Shown: piece after piece, positions 14,826 through 24,981 of the stretch | Layout of the letters: each line of letters begins with the position of its first letter | Numbering within the stretch: position 1 is the stretch's first letter | NCBI RefSeq assembly: GCF_000382345.1 | Contig: NZ_KB908080.1 | Location: forward strand, 62,001 to 126,000 | Source of the DNA: Massilia niastensis DSM 21313 | Lineage (GTDB): Bacteria > Pseudomonadota > Gammaproteobacteria > Burkholderiales > Burkholderiaceae_D | Length of the DNA: 64,000 nt | Direction: 5' to 3' | Made by a program: the position numbers and the translations under genes | The notes under the pieces: generated by a model | What the model was told of the DNA's origin: nothing | Seen by the model: the letters and a program-made list of their open reading frames with translations, nothing else | Databases searched by the model: none

Positions 14826-16127
14826 TCAGGCAGCTTCGCGCACTTCGTGCAGGCCCTTGTCGCCATCGACCGGTGCGCGGCCGTGGAGGACATCGTCCAT
14901 GCGCTTGGTGTCGAGTTCCTTTTCCCACTTCGACACCACGACCGTCGCCACACCGTTGCCGATGAAGTTGGTCAGGGCGCGGGCTTCGCTCATGAAGCGG
15001 TCGATACCGAGGATCAGGGCCATGCCGGCGACCGGGATGGTCGGCACCACGGCCAGGGTCGCGGCCAGGGTGATGAAGCCGGCGCCGGTGATGCCCGATG
15101 CGCCTTTCGAGGTCAGCATCGCCACCGCCAGGATGGTCAGTTCCTGGGTCAGGGTCAGGTCGGTGTTGGTTGCCTGGGCCACGAACAGGGCCGCCATCGT
15201 CATGTAGATGTTGGTGCCGTCCAGGTTGAACGAGTAGCCGGTCGGGACCACGAGGCCGACCACCGGCTTCGAGCAACCCAGCTTTTCCAGCTTGCGCATC
15301 AGGGCCGGCAGGGCGCTTTCGGACGAAGAGGTGCCGAGCACGATCAGCAGTTCTTCCTTGATGTAGCTGATGAAGCGGACGATCGAGAAGCCGGTCATCT
15401 TGGCGATGAAGCCCAGCACGACGAACACGAACAGCGCGCAGGTCAGGTAGAACGAACCCATCAGCTTGGCCAGCGGCAGCAGCGAGTCGAGGCCGTATTT
15501 GCCGATGGTGAAGGCCATCGCGCCGAATGCGCCGATCGGGGCGACCTTCATGACGATGTTCACGACGCCGAAGATCACGTGCGAGAAGTCGTCGATCAGC
15601 TTGGTGATCGGACGGCCGCGCTCGCCCATCAGCGACAGCGAGAAGCCGAACAGGATGGCGATCAGGAGCACCTGCAGGATGTCGCCCTTGGCGAACGCGT
15701 CCACGAAGGTGTTCGGGATGATGTTCATGAGGAAGTCGGTCGTGCTCTGGCTGTGGGCCTTGGCGGTGTACTGCGCGATCGAGCTGGCGTCGAGGTGGGC
15801 GGCGTCGACGTTGAAGCCGGCGCCCGGCTTGACCAGGTTGGCGACGACCAGGCCGATGGCCAGGGCGAAGGTCGAGACGACTTCGAAATACAACAGCGCC
15901 TTGCCGCCGACGCGGCCGATCTTCTTCATGTCCTGCATCCCGGCAATGCCGGCGACGACGGTACAGAAGATCACGGGGGCGATGATCATCTTGATCAGTT
16001 TGATGAAACCGTCTCCCAAAGGTTTCATCGCCGTACCCAGTTCGGGGTAGAACACCCCGAGCAGCACGCCAACGAAGATGGCGAACAGCACCTGGACATA
16101 CAGGATTTTATAGAATGGCTTTTTCAT
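14826..16127 (-). CDS. dctA: C4-dicarboxylate:cation symporter DctA
   Basis: 433 residues, typical for the DAACS family. It begins [17 protein letters not shown] and has about eight membrane helices plus two re-entrant loops. Visible family motifs include [34 protein letters not shown] (serine-rich re-entrant loop) and [15 protein letters not shown] (substrate and cation site). It imports succinate, fumarate and malate across the inner membrane. It is monocistronic with its own terminator. Confidence 0.97.
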   Translation of the reverse strand: MKKPFYKILYVQVLFAIFVGVLLGVFYPELGTAMKPLGDGFIKLIKMIIAPVIFCTVVAGIAGMQDMKKIGRVGGKALLYFEVVSTFALAIGLVVANLVKPGAGFNVDAAHLDASSIAQYTAKAHSQSTTDFLMNIIPNTFVDAFAKGDILQVLLIAILFGFSLSLMGERGRPITKLIDDFSHVIFGVVNIVMKVAPIGAFGAMAFTIGKYGLDSLLPLAKLMGSFYLTCALFVFVVLGFIAKMTGFSIVRFISYIKEELLIVLGTSSSESALPALMRKLEKLGCSKPVVGLVVPTGYSFNLDGTNIYMTMAALFVAQATNTDLTLTQELTILAVAMLTSKGASGITGAGFITLAATLAVVPTIPVAGMALILGIDRFMSEARALTNFIGNGVATVVVSKWEKELDTKRMDDVLHGRAPVDGDKGLHEVREAA

Positions 16128-16266
16128 GACAACTCTTCAACGAGGTTGGTGGTGATGCCATCTTCGCTGAATCACTGCAGGGCAGCTATTGTGGAAATCC
16201 GCATGCGGGTAAACACCAATCGCCCGCCGTGGAGAGGGCGGGTTCCCGCATAAGGATGAGAAAACG

Positions 16267-17568
16267 CTAAGGTTGCCGGTGGATCGCGCCGCCTTTCATC
16301 ACGAAGGCGACCCTGGCGACGGCCTGGATGTCCGCGGTCGGGTCGCCGTCCACCGCGACCACGTCGGCCAGCAACCCCGGCCTGAGCTGTCCCAGTTCCT
16401 TCGACTTTCCCAGGATGTCGGCCGCCACCGAGGTCGCCGCGCGCAAGGCCTCGAGCGGCGTCATGCCGAGGCGGACCATCCAGGCCAGCTCGCGCACGTT
16501 GTCGCCATGCGTGAACACGCCCACGTCGCTGCCGTTGCCGATCCTGACGCCGGCGCGCAGCGCCAGCCGGAAGGCGCGCTGCGACTGCTGCATCGACGGC
16601 GTCGGGGCGCCGCCGCGCACGTGCTTCTCGAAGTATTCGCCCATCGCCTCGGGCGCCGTCAGGGTCGGGACGTAGGCCGTACCGCGCTCCTTCATCAGCC
16701 TGAGCGTCGCCTCCGACGCGCCATAGCCATGCTCGATGGTGTCGGCGCCCGCCAGCACGGCCATCCGGATCGCCTCGTCGCTGGTCGCGTGCATCGCCAC
16801 CTTGCGGCCGGTGACGCGGCTGGCGGCCACCATCGCCTTCAGTTCCTCGAGCGTGAAGGTGGGGCGCGTGGCGCCGCCGATGCCGGTGCTGTAGTCGGCA
16901 TAGATCTTGATCCAGTCCGCGCCGCGCGCCGACTGCTCGCGCACCGCTTTCACGGCTTCGTCGATGCCGGTCGCGGGCTGGGCGCCGTAGGGCAGTTCGA
17001 TGTCGGGACGGTAGTCGCGTTCGGACGGCCCGTAGCTGTAGCTGGCCACGATGGCGCGGGTGGCGACGAACAGGCGCGGTCCCGGCGCCACGCCCTCGTC
17101 GATGGCGCGCTTGATGCCGACGTCGGCATAGCCCGCGCCTTCGGTACCGAGGTCGCGCAGGGTCGTGAAGCCCGCCTGCAGGGTGGCCGCAGCGTGCTTT
17201 CCGGCCAGCATGATGCGGTAGGCGACCGGCTCCTTGAGCACCTGGTCGTCCCAGACGGTTTCGTTATAGGGATGCAGCAGGACGTGGGAATGGAGGTCGA
17301 TCAGGCCCGGGATCAGGGTCTTGCCGGGCAGGTCGATGCGCTGCGCGTCCGGCGGCGCCTGCACCTTGTCGAGCGGGCCGACCGCCGCGATGCGGCCGTC
17401 CGCGACCAGCACCGCCCATCCGCGCTGCGGCGCGCCTTCGCCGGTCCAGACCCGGTCGGCCGTCAGGAGGACCGGCTTGCGCTGCGCGGGAGGGACGTCC
17501 GCCGCATGGGCGAGGGACGCAAGCAGCGCGAGGGTGCTCAGTGCGAAGGTCTTGGCCCGGGTGCGCAT
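16267..17568 (-). CDS. Exported amidohydrolase (imidazolonepropionase-like/prolidase-like)
   Basis: 433 residues, started at the ATG at 17568 behind AGGAGGA. A signal peptide ends at AHA (residue ~22). The amidohydrolase metal site starts at LIDLHSHV (HxH), with later conserved positions in IKIYADYS (the Lys often carbamylated), [16 protein letters not shown] and [11 protein letters not shown] (Asp). This subgroup includes periplasmic dipeptidases of the Xaa-Pro or aryl-dipeptidase type, so I infer hydrolysis of small cyclic or peptide amides outside the cytoplasm. The gene lies 64 bases downstream of bdhA on the same strand. Confidence 0.85.
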   Translation of the reverse strand: MRTRAKTFALSTLALLASLAHAADVPPAQRKPVLLTADRVWTGEGAPQRGWAVLVADGRIAAVGPLDKVQAPPDAQRIDLPGKTLIPGLIDLHSHVLLHPYNETVWDDQVLKEPVAYRIMLAGKHAAATLQAGFTTLRDLGTEGAGYADVGIKRAIDEGVAPGPRLFVATRAIVASYSYGPSERDYRPDIELPYGAQPATGIDEAVKAVREQSARGADWIKIYADYSTGIGGATRPTFTLEELKAMVAASRVTGRKVAMHATSDEAIRMAVLAGADTIEHGYGASEATLRLMKERGTAYVPTLTAPEAMGEYFEKHVRGGAPTPSMQQSQRAFRLALRAGVRIGNGSDVGVFTHGDNVRELAWMVRLGMTPLEALRAATSVAADILGKSKELGQLRPGLLADVVAVDGDPTADIQAVARVAFVMKGGAIHRQP

Positions 17569-17632
17569 GGATGTCCTCCTCGTGCTTGTCATGCCGGTTG
17601 GATGGGCGGCTGGTGCGCCCATCCTGCGAGTC

Positions 17633-18427
17633 TTACTGGGCGGCCCAGCCGCCGTCCATGTTCCAGGCCACGCCGCGCACCTGGTTGCCGGCCGGGCTGC
17701 AGAAGAACACCGCCAGCGCGCCGAGTTCTTCCGGCGTGACGAATTCGCCCGAAGGCTGCTTTTCGGCCAGCAGCGCCTTGCGCGCCGCGTCGTTGCTCAG
17801 GTTCTCGCGCGCGGCGCGGTCGTCGACCTGCTTCTGGACCAGCGGGGTCAGGACCCAGCCCGGGCAGATCGCGTTGCAGGTCACGCCGGTGTGCGCGGTT
17901 TCGAGCGCGGTGACCTTGGTGAAGCCGACCAGGCCGTGCTTGGCCGCGACATAGGCCGATTTCTGCGCCGAGCCGACCAGGCCGTGGACCGAAGCCAGGT
18001 TGATGATGCGGCCCCAGTTCTTCTGCTTCATGCCCGGCAGCGCGAGGCGGGTGGTGTGGAAGGCCGAGGTCAGGTTGATCGCGATGATCGCGTCCCAGCG
18101 CTCGACCGGGAAATCCTCGACCGCGGCCACGTGCTGGATGCCGGCATTGTTGACCAGGATGTCGACGCCGCCGAACTTGTCGGTGGCGAACTGCATCATG
18201 GCCTCGATCTGCTCCGGCTTCGACATGTCGGCGTTGTGGTAGGCGGTCTGGATGCCGAATTCGGCGCCGATGTCGGTGTAGAGCTTCTCGATCTGCTGGG
18301 CGTCGCCGAAGCCGTTGAACACGATATTGGCGCCCTGTTCCGCCAGGGTACGGGCGATCCCGAGGCCGATGCCCGAGGTCGAACCGGTGACGAGAGCCGT
18401 TTTGCCGCTTAACATGCTGGATTTCAT
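17633..18427 (-). CDS. bdhA: 3-hydroxybutyrate dehydrogenase
   Basis: 264 residues, with AAGAGGA before the ATG at 18427. It is a classical [13 protein letters not shown] for NAD binding, [15 protein letters not shown] with the catalytic Ser, and YVAAKHG with Tyr and Lys. [13 protein letters not shown] and the closing [13 protein letters not shown] are characteristic of D-3-hydroxybutyrate dehydrogenases. It oxidises 3-hydroxybutyrate to acetoacetate, which ScoAB (11.3-12.7 kb) activates to acetoacetyl-CoA. Confidence 0.93.
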   Translation of the reverse strand: MKSSMLSGKTALVTGSTSGIGLGIARTLAEQGANIVFNGFGDAQQIEKLYTDIGAEFGIQTAYHNADMSKPEQIEAMMQFATDKFGGVDILVNNAGIQHVAAVEDFPVERWDAIIAINLTSAFHTTRLALPGMKQKNWGRIINLASVHGLVGSAQKSAYVAAKHGLVGFTKVTALETAHTGVTCNAICPGWVLTPLVQKQVDDRAARENLSNDAARKALLAEKQPSGEFVTPEELGALAVFFCSPAGNQVRGVAWNMDGGWAAQ

Positions 18428-18550
18428 TGGGTCCTCTTGTGAAGGTGATCGGAGAGCTTGCCTCGGAATTGGTAGAATTGTAATCGCAACGCCCGGTAAA
18501 ATGGTGCGCTGCGATGAAGAGACCCCAATTTTGTGATGACGGAGTGCAGG

Positions 18551-19429
18551 ATGTTTGACGCCAGGTTAAAAACCGTACAATGCAGCTCGCCCGCGGGCCT
18601 GCATCGCGTCGCCTACAAGGAATGGGGCGATCCCGCCAATCCGAAGGTGCTGGTGTGCGTCCACGGCGTGACCCGCGTGGGCGACGACTTCGACCATCTG
18701 GCGCGCGCCCTGTGCGACGAATACCGGGTGGTGTGCCCGGACGTGGTCGGCCGCGGCCGGTCCGACCGGCTGCGCAATCCGGAGTTCTACACCATCCCGC
18801 AATACGTGGCCGACATGGTGACCCTGGTGGCGCGGGTCACCGCGCCGGGCGACGCCGACGGGGTGCACTGGTTCGGCACCTCGATGGGCGGCCTGATCGG
18901 CATGGTGCTGGCTTCGCTCGACAACAGCCCGATCCAGAGGCTGGTGCTGAACGATATCGGACCCGTGCTCGATGGGACGGCGATGCAGCGCATCGCCGAG
19001 TACATCGGCCAGGACCTGCGCTTTCCCGACTTCGCCACCGGGGCGGAGTACGTGAAGACGGTGTCGATGTCCTTCGGGCCGCACACCGAGGAAGAGTGGC
19101 ACAAGCTGTGCAGCGACGTGCTGCGCCAGGATGCGGACGGCCGGTGGGTGCGCCACTACGACCTCGGCCTGGCCCAGCCGTTCCGCGCCCTCACGCCGGA
19201 GCGCGCCAGCGCCGACGAGGCCTCGCTGTGGACCGCCTTCGACGCGATCCGCTGCCCGACCCTGCTGGTGCGCGGCGAGCACTCCGACCTGCTGTCGCGC
19301 GAGACCGCGGCCCTGATGGCCACCCGCGGGCCGCGCCCGCGCGTCGTCGAGATCCCGGGTGTCGGCCACGCGCCGACCTTCATCCAGGCCCACCAGATCG
19401 CCATCGCGCGAGAATTTTTGATCGGCTGA
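18551..19429 (+). CDS. Alpha/beta-fold hydrolase
   Basis: 292 residues from ATG 18551, which has GGAG six bases upstream; an ATG at 18533 is less likely. Fold and catalytic features: VCVHGVTRVGDDFDHLA (oxyanion HG), FGTSMGG (nucleophile Ser in GxSxG), a late Asp in LVRGEHSDLLS and His in GVGHAPTF. There is no signal peptide, so it is cytosolic. It sits 27 bases upstream of ridA and shares a strand with relA; the three probably form an operon. The substrate is unknown. Confidence 0.88.
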   Translation: MFDARLKTVQCSSPAGLHRVAYKEWGDPANPKVLVCVHGVTRVGDDFDHLARALCDEYRVVCPDVVGRGRSDRLRNPEFYTIPQYVADMVTLVARVTAPGDADGVHWFGTSMGGLIGMVLASLDNSPIQRLVLNDIGPVLDGTAMQRIAEYIGQDLRFPDFATGAEYVKTVSMSFGPHTEEEWHKLCSDVLRQDADGRWVRHYDLGLAQPFRALTPERASADEASLWTAFDAIRCPTLLVRGEHSDLLSRETAALMATRGPRPRVVEIPGVGHAPTFIQAHQIAIAREFLIG

Positions 19430-19456
19430 ACAGCCATTTTTTTTAGAAAGACACCC

Positions 19457-19807
19457 ATGGAAATCAAACGACTCCACGTAGGCAAACGCATGTCCGAGGT
19501 CGCTATTTACAACGATACCGTCTACCTGGCAGGCCAGATCGCCGAAGACACCTCGAAAGGCATCGAGGACCAGATGCGCGAGGTGCTCGGCCACGTCGAC
19601 CGCCTGCTGGCCGATGCCGGCAGCGACAAGTCCTGCATCCTGATGTGCCAGATCTTCATCACCGACATGGCGAATTTCCCCGCCATGAACACCGTCTGGG
19701 ACGAGTGGGTCGCCCAGGGCCACACCCCGCCGCGCGCCACCGTCGAGGCCAAGCTGGCCAATCCCGCATGCCTGGTGGAGGTCTGCATCACCGCCGCCCT
19801 GCGTTAA
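19457..19807 (+). CDS. RidA/YjgF-family protein
   Basis: 116 residues, a single chorismate-mutase-like domain. The pattern DTVYLAGQIAEDTSKGIEDQMREVL and the C-terminal PPRATVEAKLANPACLVEVCITAAL are typical. The Arg in PPRATVE corresponds to the residue that binds the imine/keto-acid substrate in RidA deaminases. It probably removes reactive enamine/imine intermediates from amino-acid metabolism. It lies four bases upstream of relA. Confidence 0.92.
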   Translation: MEIKRLHVGKRMSEVAIYNDTVYLAGQIAEDTSKGIEDQMREVLGHVDRLLADAGSDKSCILMCQIFITDMANFPAMNTVWDEWVAQGHTPPRATVEAKLANPACLVEVCITAALR

Positions 19808-19811
19808 TCCG

Positions 19812-22052
19812 ATGGTATCTACCGCCGTACTCGGCGACGCCCGGACCCAGCTCGTCCAGGGGCTGGGCGCCGAAGACTGCGCGCGCGTGAACGCCGCGCT
19901 CGACTACGCCGCCGAGGCCTATGGCGAGCGCGCCGCGGCCTCGGGCCAGAACGCCTTCGAGTTCTCGCTCGGCGTGGCCGGCACGCTGGCCTACCTGAAC
20001 ACCGACACCGAGACCCGCATCGCCGGACTGCTGTTCGAGCTGGCGATGATGGAGCCGGCCGCGGCCGGCAGGCTGGAGGAAAGATTCGGCAAGGAAGTGT
20101 CCGACCTGGTGCGCGGCGTCTACCAGCTGATCCGGCTGCGCGACCTGACCGTCGGCCAGGCGCCGGTCGGCAGCGGCAAGAACGCGGCCCAGCAGGCCGC
20201 GGCCCAGGTCGAGACCCTGCGCAAGATGCTGCTGGCGATGGCCTCCGACATGCGCGTGGTGCTGATGCGCCTGGCCTCGTGCGCGGCCATGCTGCGCTAC
20301 TTCGCCGAGCAGAAGCGCTTCGACGAGGTCACCCGCGCCTACGGGCGCGAGGTGCTCGACTTCTACGCGCCGCTGGCCAACCGGCTCGGCATCTGGCAGC
20401 TCAAGTGGGAGCTCGAGGATCTCTCGTTCCGCTTCATCGAACCCGAGACCTACAAGCGCATCGCCAAGATGCTCGAGGAAAAGCGCATGCTGCGCGAGAG
20501 CTTCGTCGCCTTCTCGATCGAGCGCCTGCAGCACGAGCTGTCGACGGCCGGGATCCGGGCCGAGGTGTCCGGACGGCCGAAGCACATCTTCAGCATCTGG
20601 AACAAGATGCGCGGCAAGGAGCTCGATTTCAGCGAACTGTACGACGTGCGCGCCTTCCGCGTGATCGTGGCCGACGTCAAGACCTGCTACACCGTGCTGG
20701 GCGTGGTCCACAACATCTGGACCCCGATCCCGAAGGAATTCGACGACTACATCTCGCGTCCCAAGCCGAACGGCTACCAGTCGCTGCACACGGTGGTGAC
20801 GGCGGAGGACGGCCGTCCGCTCGAAGTGCAGATCCGCACCCAGGAGATGCACAACTTCGCCGAGTACGGGATCGCCGCGCACTGGCGCTACAAGGAAGAG
20901 GGCGGCTCCAACTTCAAGAGCCAGAAATACGACGAGAAGATCGCCTGGCTGCGCCAGCTGCTGGCGTGGAAGAGCGACGTCGCCGACGTCGTGGCCGGGC
21001 AGGAGGAAGTGCAGCGCGAGTGGGTGGAAAAGCTCAAGGCCACCACCCTGGACGACCGCATCTTCGTGCTCACGCCGCAGGCGCGGGTGCTGGAGCTGCC
21101 GGTCGGGGCGACGCCGATCGACTTCGCCTACCACCTGCACAGCGAGGTCGGGCACCGCTGCCGCGGGGCCAAGATCGACGGCGTGATGGTGCCGCTGAAC
21201 ACCCCGCTGAAGAACGGGCAGACCTGCGAGGTCATCACCGCCAAGGGACCGGCCGGCAGCCAGGGGCCGTCGCGCGACTGGCTCAGCGCCGGCTACACGG
21301 TCAGCAGCCGCACCCGCTCCAAGATCCGCGCCTGGTTCCATGCGCTGGACCAGGCCGAGACCCTGGCCCAGGGTAGGGCGCTGGTCGAGAAGTCGCTGCA
21401 GCGCGAAGGCAAGACCGCGGTGAACCTGGAAGCGCTGGCGCACAAGCTGGGCTTCGCCAAGGTGGACGAGCTGTTCATCCAGGTCGGCAAGGAGAAGTTC
21501 AGCCTGCGCCACGTGGAAGCGGCCCTGCACGAGGCGCCCGAGCCGCCGCCGCCGGACGACACCGCGGTGGTCAACAAGAGCCGCGCGTCGAGCGTGGAGC
21601 AGGGCGCCAAGAGCGGAGTGCTGGTGGTCGGCACCGAGGGCCTGATGACCATGCTGGCCAAGTGCTGCAAGCCGGCGCCGCCGGATCCGATCGTCGGCTT
21701 CGTCACGCGCGGCAAGGGGGTGTCGATCCACCGCCTGAGCTGCAAGAACTTCGCCGAGATGCGCGCCAAGGCGCCGGAGCGCGTGATCCAGACCGAATGG
21801 GGCGCGGCCGGCATCGATACCGTGTATCCGGTCGACCTGTTCATCCTGGCCGGCGACCGCCAGGGGCTGCTGCGCGATATCTCGGAGGTGTTCTCGCGCG
21901 AGAAGATCAACGTGACCGGGGTGAACACCCAGAGCGCCAGGGGACAGGCGCGCATGGTGTTCACGGCGGAGATCGGGTCGACCGGACAGCTGCAGAAGGC
22001 GCTGGCGGCGATCGGGGAAGTGTCGGGAGTGATGGAGGCGCGCAGGCAGTAG
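19812..22052 (+). CDS. relA: GTP pyrophosphokinase RelA
   Basis: 746 residues, full length for a long RSH protein. The N-terminal HD region lacks the HD metal ligands (reads GVAGTLAYL, LLFELAMM), so (p)ppGpp hydrolysis should be absent. The synthetase domain contains FDDYISRPKPNGYQSLHT, and the acidic EFDD before YISRPK is the EXDD signature of monofunctional RelA rather than SpoT. A TGS domain (RIFVLTPQARVLELPVGATPIDFAY), a conserved CC-containing region (LAKCCKPAPPDPIVGFVTRGKGVSIHR) and a C-terminal ACT domain follow. It makes (p)ppGpp on stalled ribosomes. A very strong terminator follows. Confidence 0.96.
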   Translation: MVSTAVLGDARTQLVQGLGAEDCARVNAALDYAAEAYGERAAASGQNAFEFSLGVAGTLAYLNTDTETRIAGLLFELAMMEPAAAGRLEERFGKEVSDLVRGVYQLIRLRDLTVGQAPVGSGKNAAQQAAAQVETLRKMLLAMASDMRVVLMRLASCAAMLRYFAEQKRFDEVTRAYGREVLDFYAPLANRLGIWQLKWELEDLSFRFIEPETYKRIAKMLEEKRMLRESFVAFSIERLQHELSTAGIRAEVSGRPKHIFSIWNKMRGKELDFSELYDVRAFRVIVADVKTCYTVLGVVHNIWTPIPKEFDDYISRPKPNGYQSLHTVVTAEDGRPLEVQIRTQEMHNFAEYGIAAHWRYKEEGGSNFKSQKYDEKIAWLRQLLAWKSDVADVVAGQEEVQREWVEKLKATTLDDRIFVLTPQARVLELPVGATPIDFAYHLHSEVGHRCRGAKIDGVMVPLNTPLKNGQTCEVITAKGPAGSQGPSRDWLSAGYTVSSRTRSKIRAWFHALDQAETLAQGRALVEKSLQREGKTAVNLEALAHKLGFAKVDELFIQVGKEKFSLRHVEAALHEAPEPPPPDDTAVVNKSRASSVEQGAKSGVLVVGTEGLMTMLAKCCKPAPPDPIVGFVTRGKGVSIHRLSCKNFAEMRAKAPERVIQTEWGAAGIDTVYPVDLFILAGDRQGLLRDISEVFSREKINVTGVNTQSARGQARMVFTAEIGSTGQLQKALAAIGEVSGVMEARRQ

Positions 22053-22089
22053 GCGCGCCTGCGCCGTGCATGCGAACCTGGGTCCTGCG

Positions 22090-22129
22090 CTGGCGGGAAC
22101 GATGCCCGGCATCGTTCCCGCCAGTTTTT
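22090..22129 (+). terminator. Rho-independent terminator of relA
   Basis: A perfect 16-bp stem (22090-22105 with 22109-22124) around a 3-base loop, followed by TTTTT. Confidence 0.93.
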
Positions 22130-22202
22130 CCGGCAGTCCAAAAACGTATCCATATGTCTTCGCCCTCGTAACAATCGCTCCAACCCGGTATCATTCACCC
22201 CC

Positions 22203-23009
22203 ATGCGCCGAACCATCAATCTCTATGCCCGCCCGAGCCTGTGGGGCCTCGCGCTGCTGCGCTACGTGCGCAGCTGGTGGTACATGATCCACCTGGGCGC
22301 CGTCGCCATCGTGATGGCGCTCTCGCCCTCGACCTACCACCGCGCCAACCGGCTTGCGACCTCCCGCTACATCTATGCCAGCACCTGGCAGGTGCTGCCC
22401 TGGTTCACGCTCGCCTCGGCCCTCATCAGCCTGGTCATCATCCGCATCGTGCTGGTCACGGCCAAGAGCTACGGCCTGTCGAACTACGCGCTCGAGATGG
22501 TGGTCCGGGTGCTGGTGCTGGAGCTGATCCCGCTGTCGGCCGCCATGTTCGTCGCCCTGCGCGCCAGCATGGCCTTCGACGCCTCGGCCCTCGGCCTGGC
22601 GCGCGCCGGGCTGTCGCCGCAGGCGGCCAACGAGGAAGCCCTGAACCGGCTGCGGCGCGACATCGTGCCGCAGCTGATCGCCAACGCGGTCTCGGTGCTC
22701 AGCCTGGCCATGGTCACCAGCACCATCGTGCTGGTGCTGGCCTACCTGAACGTCTACGGCGTGTCGCCCTGGGGGCTGGGCGACTATACCCGCACCGTCG
22801 GGCGCGTGTTCGCGCCGGTGGTCACGGCCGGCTTCGTGCTCAAGACCGTGCTGTTCGGCCTCGCGGTGGCGGTCATCCCGACCGCCGCCATCCTCGAGCT
22901 GCAGCGCTACCCGCGCCGCATCTTCTTCACCGTCCAGCCGGGCGCACTGCGCCTGCTGTTCGTGCTATTGGTGATCGAGGCGGCCTCGCTGGCGCTCAAA
23001 TACATCTGA
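22203..23009 (+). CDS. MlaE/YrbE-type permease, divergent
   Basis: 268 residues with about five or six hydrophobic segments (near residues 30-45, 63-85, 100-118, 155-180, 200-225, 245-265). The middle part (VLVLELIPLSAAMFVALRASMAFDASALGL) resembles the MlaE core phrase in which a permease helix precedes the coupling region. It precedes an MCE (MlaD-type) gene by 24 bases, which supports the assignment. MlaE-type permeases move phospholipid or hydrophobic molecules between inner membrane and MCE proteins. No MlaF-type ATPase is encoded in this operon, so energy coupling must come from elsewhere or be absent. Confidence 0.72.
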   Translation: MRRTINLYARPSLWGLALLRYVRSWWYMIHLGAVAIVMALSPSTYHRANRLATSRYIYASTWQVLPWFTLASALISLVIIRIVLVTAKSYGLSNYALEMVVRVLVLELIPLSAAMFVALRASMAFDASALGLARAGLSPQAANEEALNRLRRDIVPQLIANAVSVLSLAMVTSTIVLVLAYLNVYGVSPWGLGDYTRTVGRVFAPVVTAGFVLKTVLFGLAVAVIPTAAILELQRYPRRIFFTVQPGALRLLFVLLVIEAASLALKYI

Positions 23010-23033
23010 CCCTGCAAGTAAAGAAGGATATTC

Positions 23034-23966
23034 ATGACGGAACCGCTACCCGACGAACCCGCCCATGTGGAGGCCAAGGCAGTGATCCTGCTGGTGCTGA
23101 TGGGCGCACTGATCGCCGGCTTCGTGCTGTATGTGATGTATGCGCGCGGCGTGTTCGAGCCGACCCAGCGCCTGACCCTGGTCACCGACGACTCCTCGGG
23201 CGTGATCCCGGGCATGGACATGAGCTTCGCCGGCTTCCCGATCGGGCGCGTGCGCCAGGTCGACCTGGGCCAGGACGGCAAGGTGCAGATCCTGGTCGAC
23301 GTGCAGAGCAAGGACGCCCGGTGGCTGCGCACCTCCAGCGTGTTCACCCTGGAGAGCAGCATCGTCGGCGAGACCCGCCTGCGCGCCTATAGCGGCGTGC
23401 TGACCGATCCGGCGCTGCCGCCGAACGCCACCCGCATGGTGCTGCGCGGCGACGCCTCGGCCGAGATCCCGCGCATCGTCGCCACCGCGCGCGCGCTGCT
23501 GGAGAACCTCGAGACCATGACGGCCGCCGGTTCCGACATCAATTCGAGCCTGGGCAACATCGAGACCCTGACCGGGCGCATGTCCGGCCGCTACGGCGTG
23601 CTGGGCGGGGCGCTCGGCGGCGACGACGAGGCGCGCAAGCTGCTCGAATCGCTGGAGCGGGTCAACGTGCTGCTGGCCAAGGCCGACCAGCGCGTGTTCG
23701 GCAAGCAGGGCGTGATGGACGATGCCCAGGCCGCCGTGGTGCAGCTGAACGTGGTGCTGAAGGACGCCAGCGCCACCCTCAAGAAGGTCGATGCGGTGCT
23801 GGTCGAGGCCCAGGCGGTCGGCTCGAATGCGCGCACCGCCACCGAGGACCTGGGCGCGCTGCGCGGCGAGGTCGACGCCAGCCTGCGCAAGGTGAACCGC
23901 CTGGTCGACGAGATCAACCGCAAGTGGCCGTTTGCCCGCAGCAACCAGGAGATCAAGCTGCCATGA
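23034..23966 (+). CDS. MCE-domain (MlaD-like) protein
   Basis: 310 residues. A short cytoplasmic start is followed by one membrane helix (VILLVLMGALIAGFVLYVMY, ~16-35). The MCE domain covers about 40-125, with the phrases GVIPGMDMSFAGFPIGRVRQVDL and TRLRAYSG. A long helical, coiled-coil-like tail follows (about 150-295). MCE proteins form hexameric periplasmic rings or tubes that carry lipids between membranes. Its stop codon overlaps the next gene (ATGA), so the lipoprotein is translationally coupled. Confidence 0.88.
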   Translation: MTEPLPDEPAHVEAKAVILLVLMGALIAGFVLYVMYARGVFEPTQRLTLVTDDSSGVIPGMDMSFAGFPIGRVRQVDLGQDGKVQILVDVQSKDARWLRTSSVFTLESSIVGETRLRAYSGVLTDPALPPNATRMVLRGDASAEIPRIVATARALLENLETMTAAGSDINSSLGNIETLTGRMSGRYGVLGGALGGDDEARKLLESLERVNVLLAKADQRVFGKQGVMDDAQAAVVQLNVVLKDASATLKKVDAVLVEAQAVGSNARTATEDLGALRGEVDASLRKVNRLVDEINRKWPFARSNQEIKLP

Positions 23967-24595
23967 GAATTCCATCCCTGATCGTCGCCGCGCTGCTGGC
24001 CGGCTGCGCCAGCAAGCCGCCGGCGCCCGACTGGCAGGGCAACGCCCGGAGTGCGCTGGAAGGCTTCACCGACGACTACCTGAAAGGCAATACGCCGGCG
24101 GCGCAAGCCCAGTTCCGCGAAGCCAGGCGCGAGACGGCCGCCACCGGCCGCGCCGACCTGGTGGCCCAGGTCGAGCTGGTGCGCTGCGCGGCGCAGGCGG
24201 CCAGCCTGGTGTTCGAGGAATGTCCCGGCTACGCGGTGCTGGCCGCGGACGCCACGCCGGCCCAGCGCGCCTATGCCGATTACCTCGCCGGACGCTGGCA
24301 GGGGCTGGATGCATCGCTGCTGCCGGAGCAGCACCGGCCGGTGCTGGCGGGCGGCCAGCTCGCCGGCGTCGCCGATCCGCTGGCGCGCATGGTGGCCGCC
24401 GGGGCGCTGTTCAAGGCGGGGCGCATGACGCCGGAAGGCATCGCGCTGGCGGTCGATACGGCGTCGGAGCAGGGCTGGCGGCGGCCGCTGCTGACCTGGC
24501 TCGGGGTGCAGGCGCAGCGTGCGGAGGCGGCCGGGGATGCGGGGGCTGCGCAGCAGATCCGGCGCAGGATCGCGCTGGCGTCCGGGCAGCGCTAG
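23963..24595 (+). CDS. Lipoprotein of the MCE operon
   Basis: 210 residues. The start overlaps the MCE stop (ATGA). The signal ends in a lipobox LLAGC near residue 15, so the mature protein should be lipid-anchored. The rest is Ala-rich and helical, with TPR-like spacing (ARSALEGFTDDYLKG, AQFREARRETAA), and has no recognised catalytic residues. In many MCE operons an outer-membrane lipoprotein partner (PqiC or MlaA-like role) is encoded last. This protein occupies that position but does not obviously belong to those families. Confidence 0.7.
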   Translation: MRIPSLIVAALLAGCASKPPAPDWQGNARSALEGFTDDYLKGNTPAAQAQFREARRETAATGRADLVAQVELVRCAAQAASLVFEECPGYAVLAADATPAQRAYADYLAGRWQGLDASLLPEQHRPVLAGGQLAGVADPLARMVAAGALFKAGRMTPEGIALAVDTASEQGWRRPLLTWLGVQAQRAEAAGDAGAAQQIRRRIALASGQR

Positions 24596-24672
24596 GCCTC
24601 CCGCCGGAGCGGCTTTTCGCCTGGCTCCACAAAGGAAGCCCGCCAGCTGCGGGCTTCGCATCATCGGCCGGC

Positions 24673-24981
24673 TCAGGCCGCGGCCCGCGCCTGGAGAAGT
24701 TCGACCCGCCTTTGCGCCAGCAGCGGCAGGATGCGTTCCGTCACCAGCGTGCGATAGTGCCCCGACTCCCTGTGCGCGGCCAGCGCCTCCATGTCGCGGT
24801 ACCGTTCCAGCAGCAGCAGGCTGGCGGGCGCCCCCGGTCCGTGATACACCTCGTATCCGAGGCAACCCGGCTCGGCCAGCGAGGTCGGGCGCAGCTCGGC
24901 GAGCATGGCGAGCACCTCGCCGAGCGCGCCTTCCCTGGGCTGCCAGTGGGCGAGCACGGTGACCGGGCCGGGCGCGCTCAC
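24673..24981 (-). CDS. Antibiotic-biosynthesis-monooxygenase-like (ABM) small protein
   Basis: 102 residues, one ferredoxin-like ABM domain. The pattern VTVLAHWQPREGALGEVLAML, PGCLGYEVYHGPG and LLLERYRDMEALAAHRESGHYR is typical; the late His-containing phrase is the family signature. Members are dimeric quinol monooxygenases or degradative enzymes. Its start overlaps the stop end of the truncated PfpI gene by four bases, so the two were once co-translated. Confidence 0.85.
   Translation of the reverse strand: MSAPGPVTVLAHWQPREGALGEVLAMLAELRPTSLAEPGCLGYEVYHGPGAPASLLLLERYRDMEALAAHRESGHYRTLVTERILPLLAQRRVELLQARAAA

Noticed and set aside
14575-15276. 233-codon minus-strand frame overlapping dctA and the inverted-repeat element
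   Set aside because: Out of frame with the obvious dctA protein; only its final part inside the element was kept for thought, and there another frame is more protein-like.
19788-22112. 774-codon minus-strand open frame opposite relA
   Set aside because: Antisense shadow; the plus strand encodes a complete RelA with all motifs.
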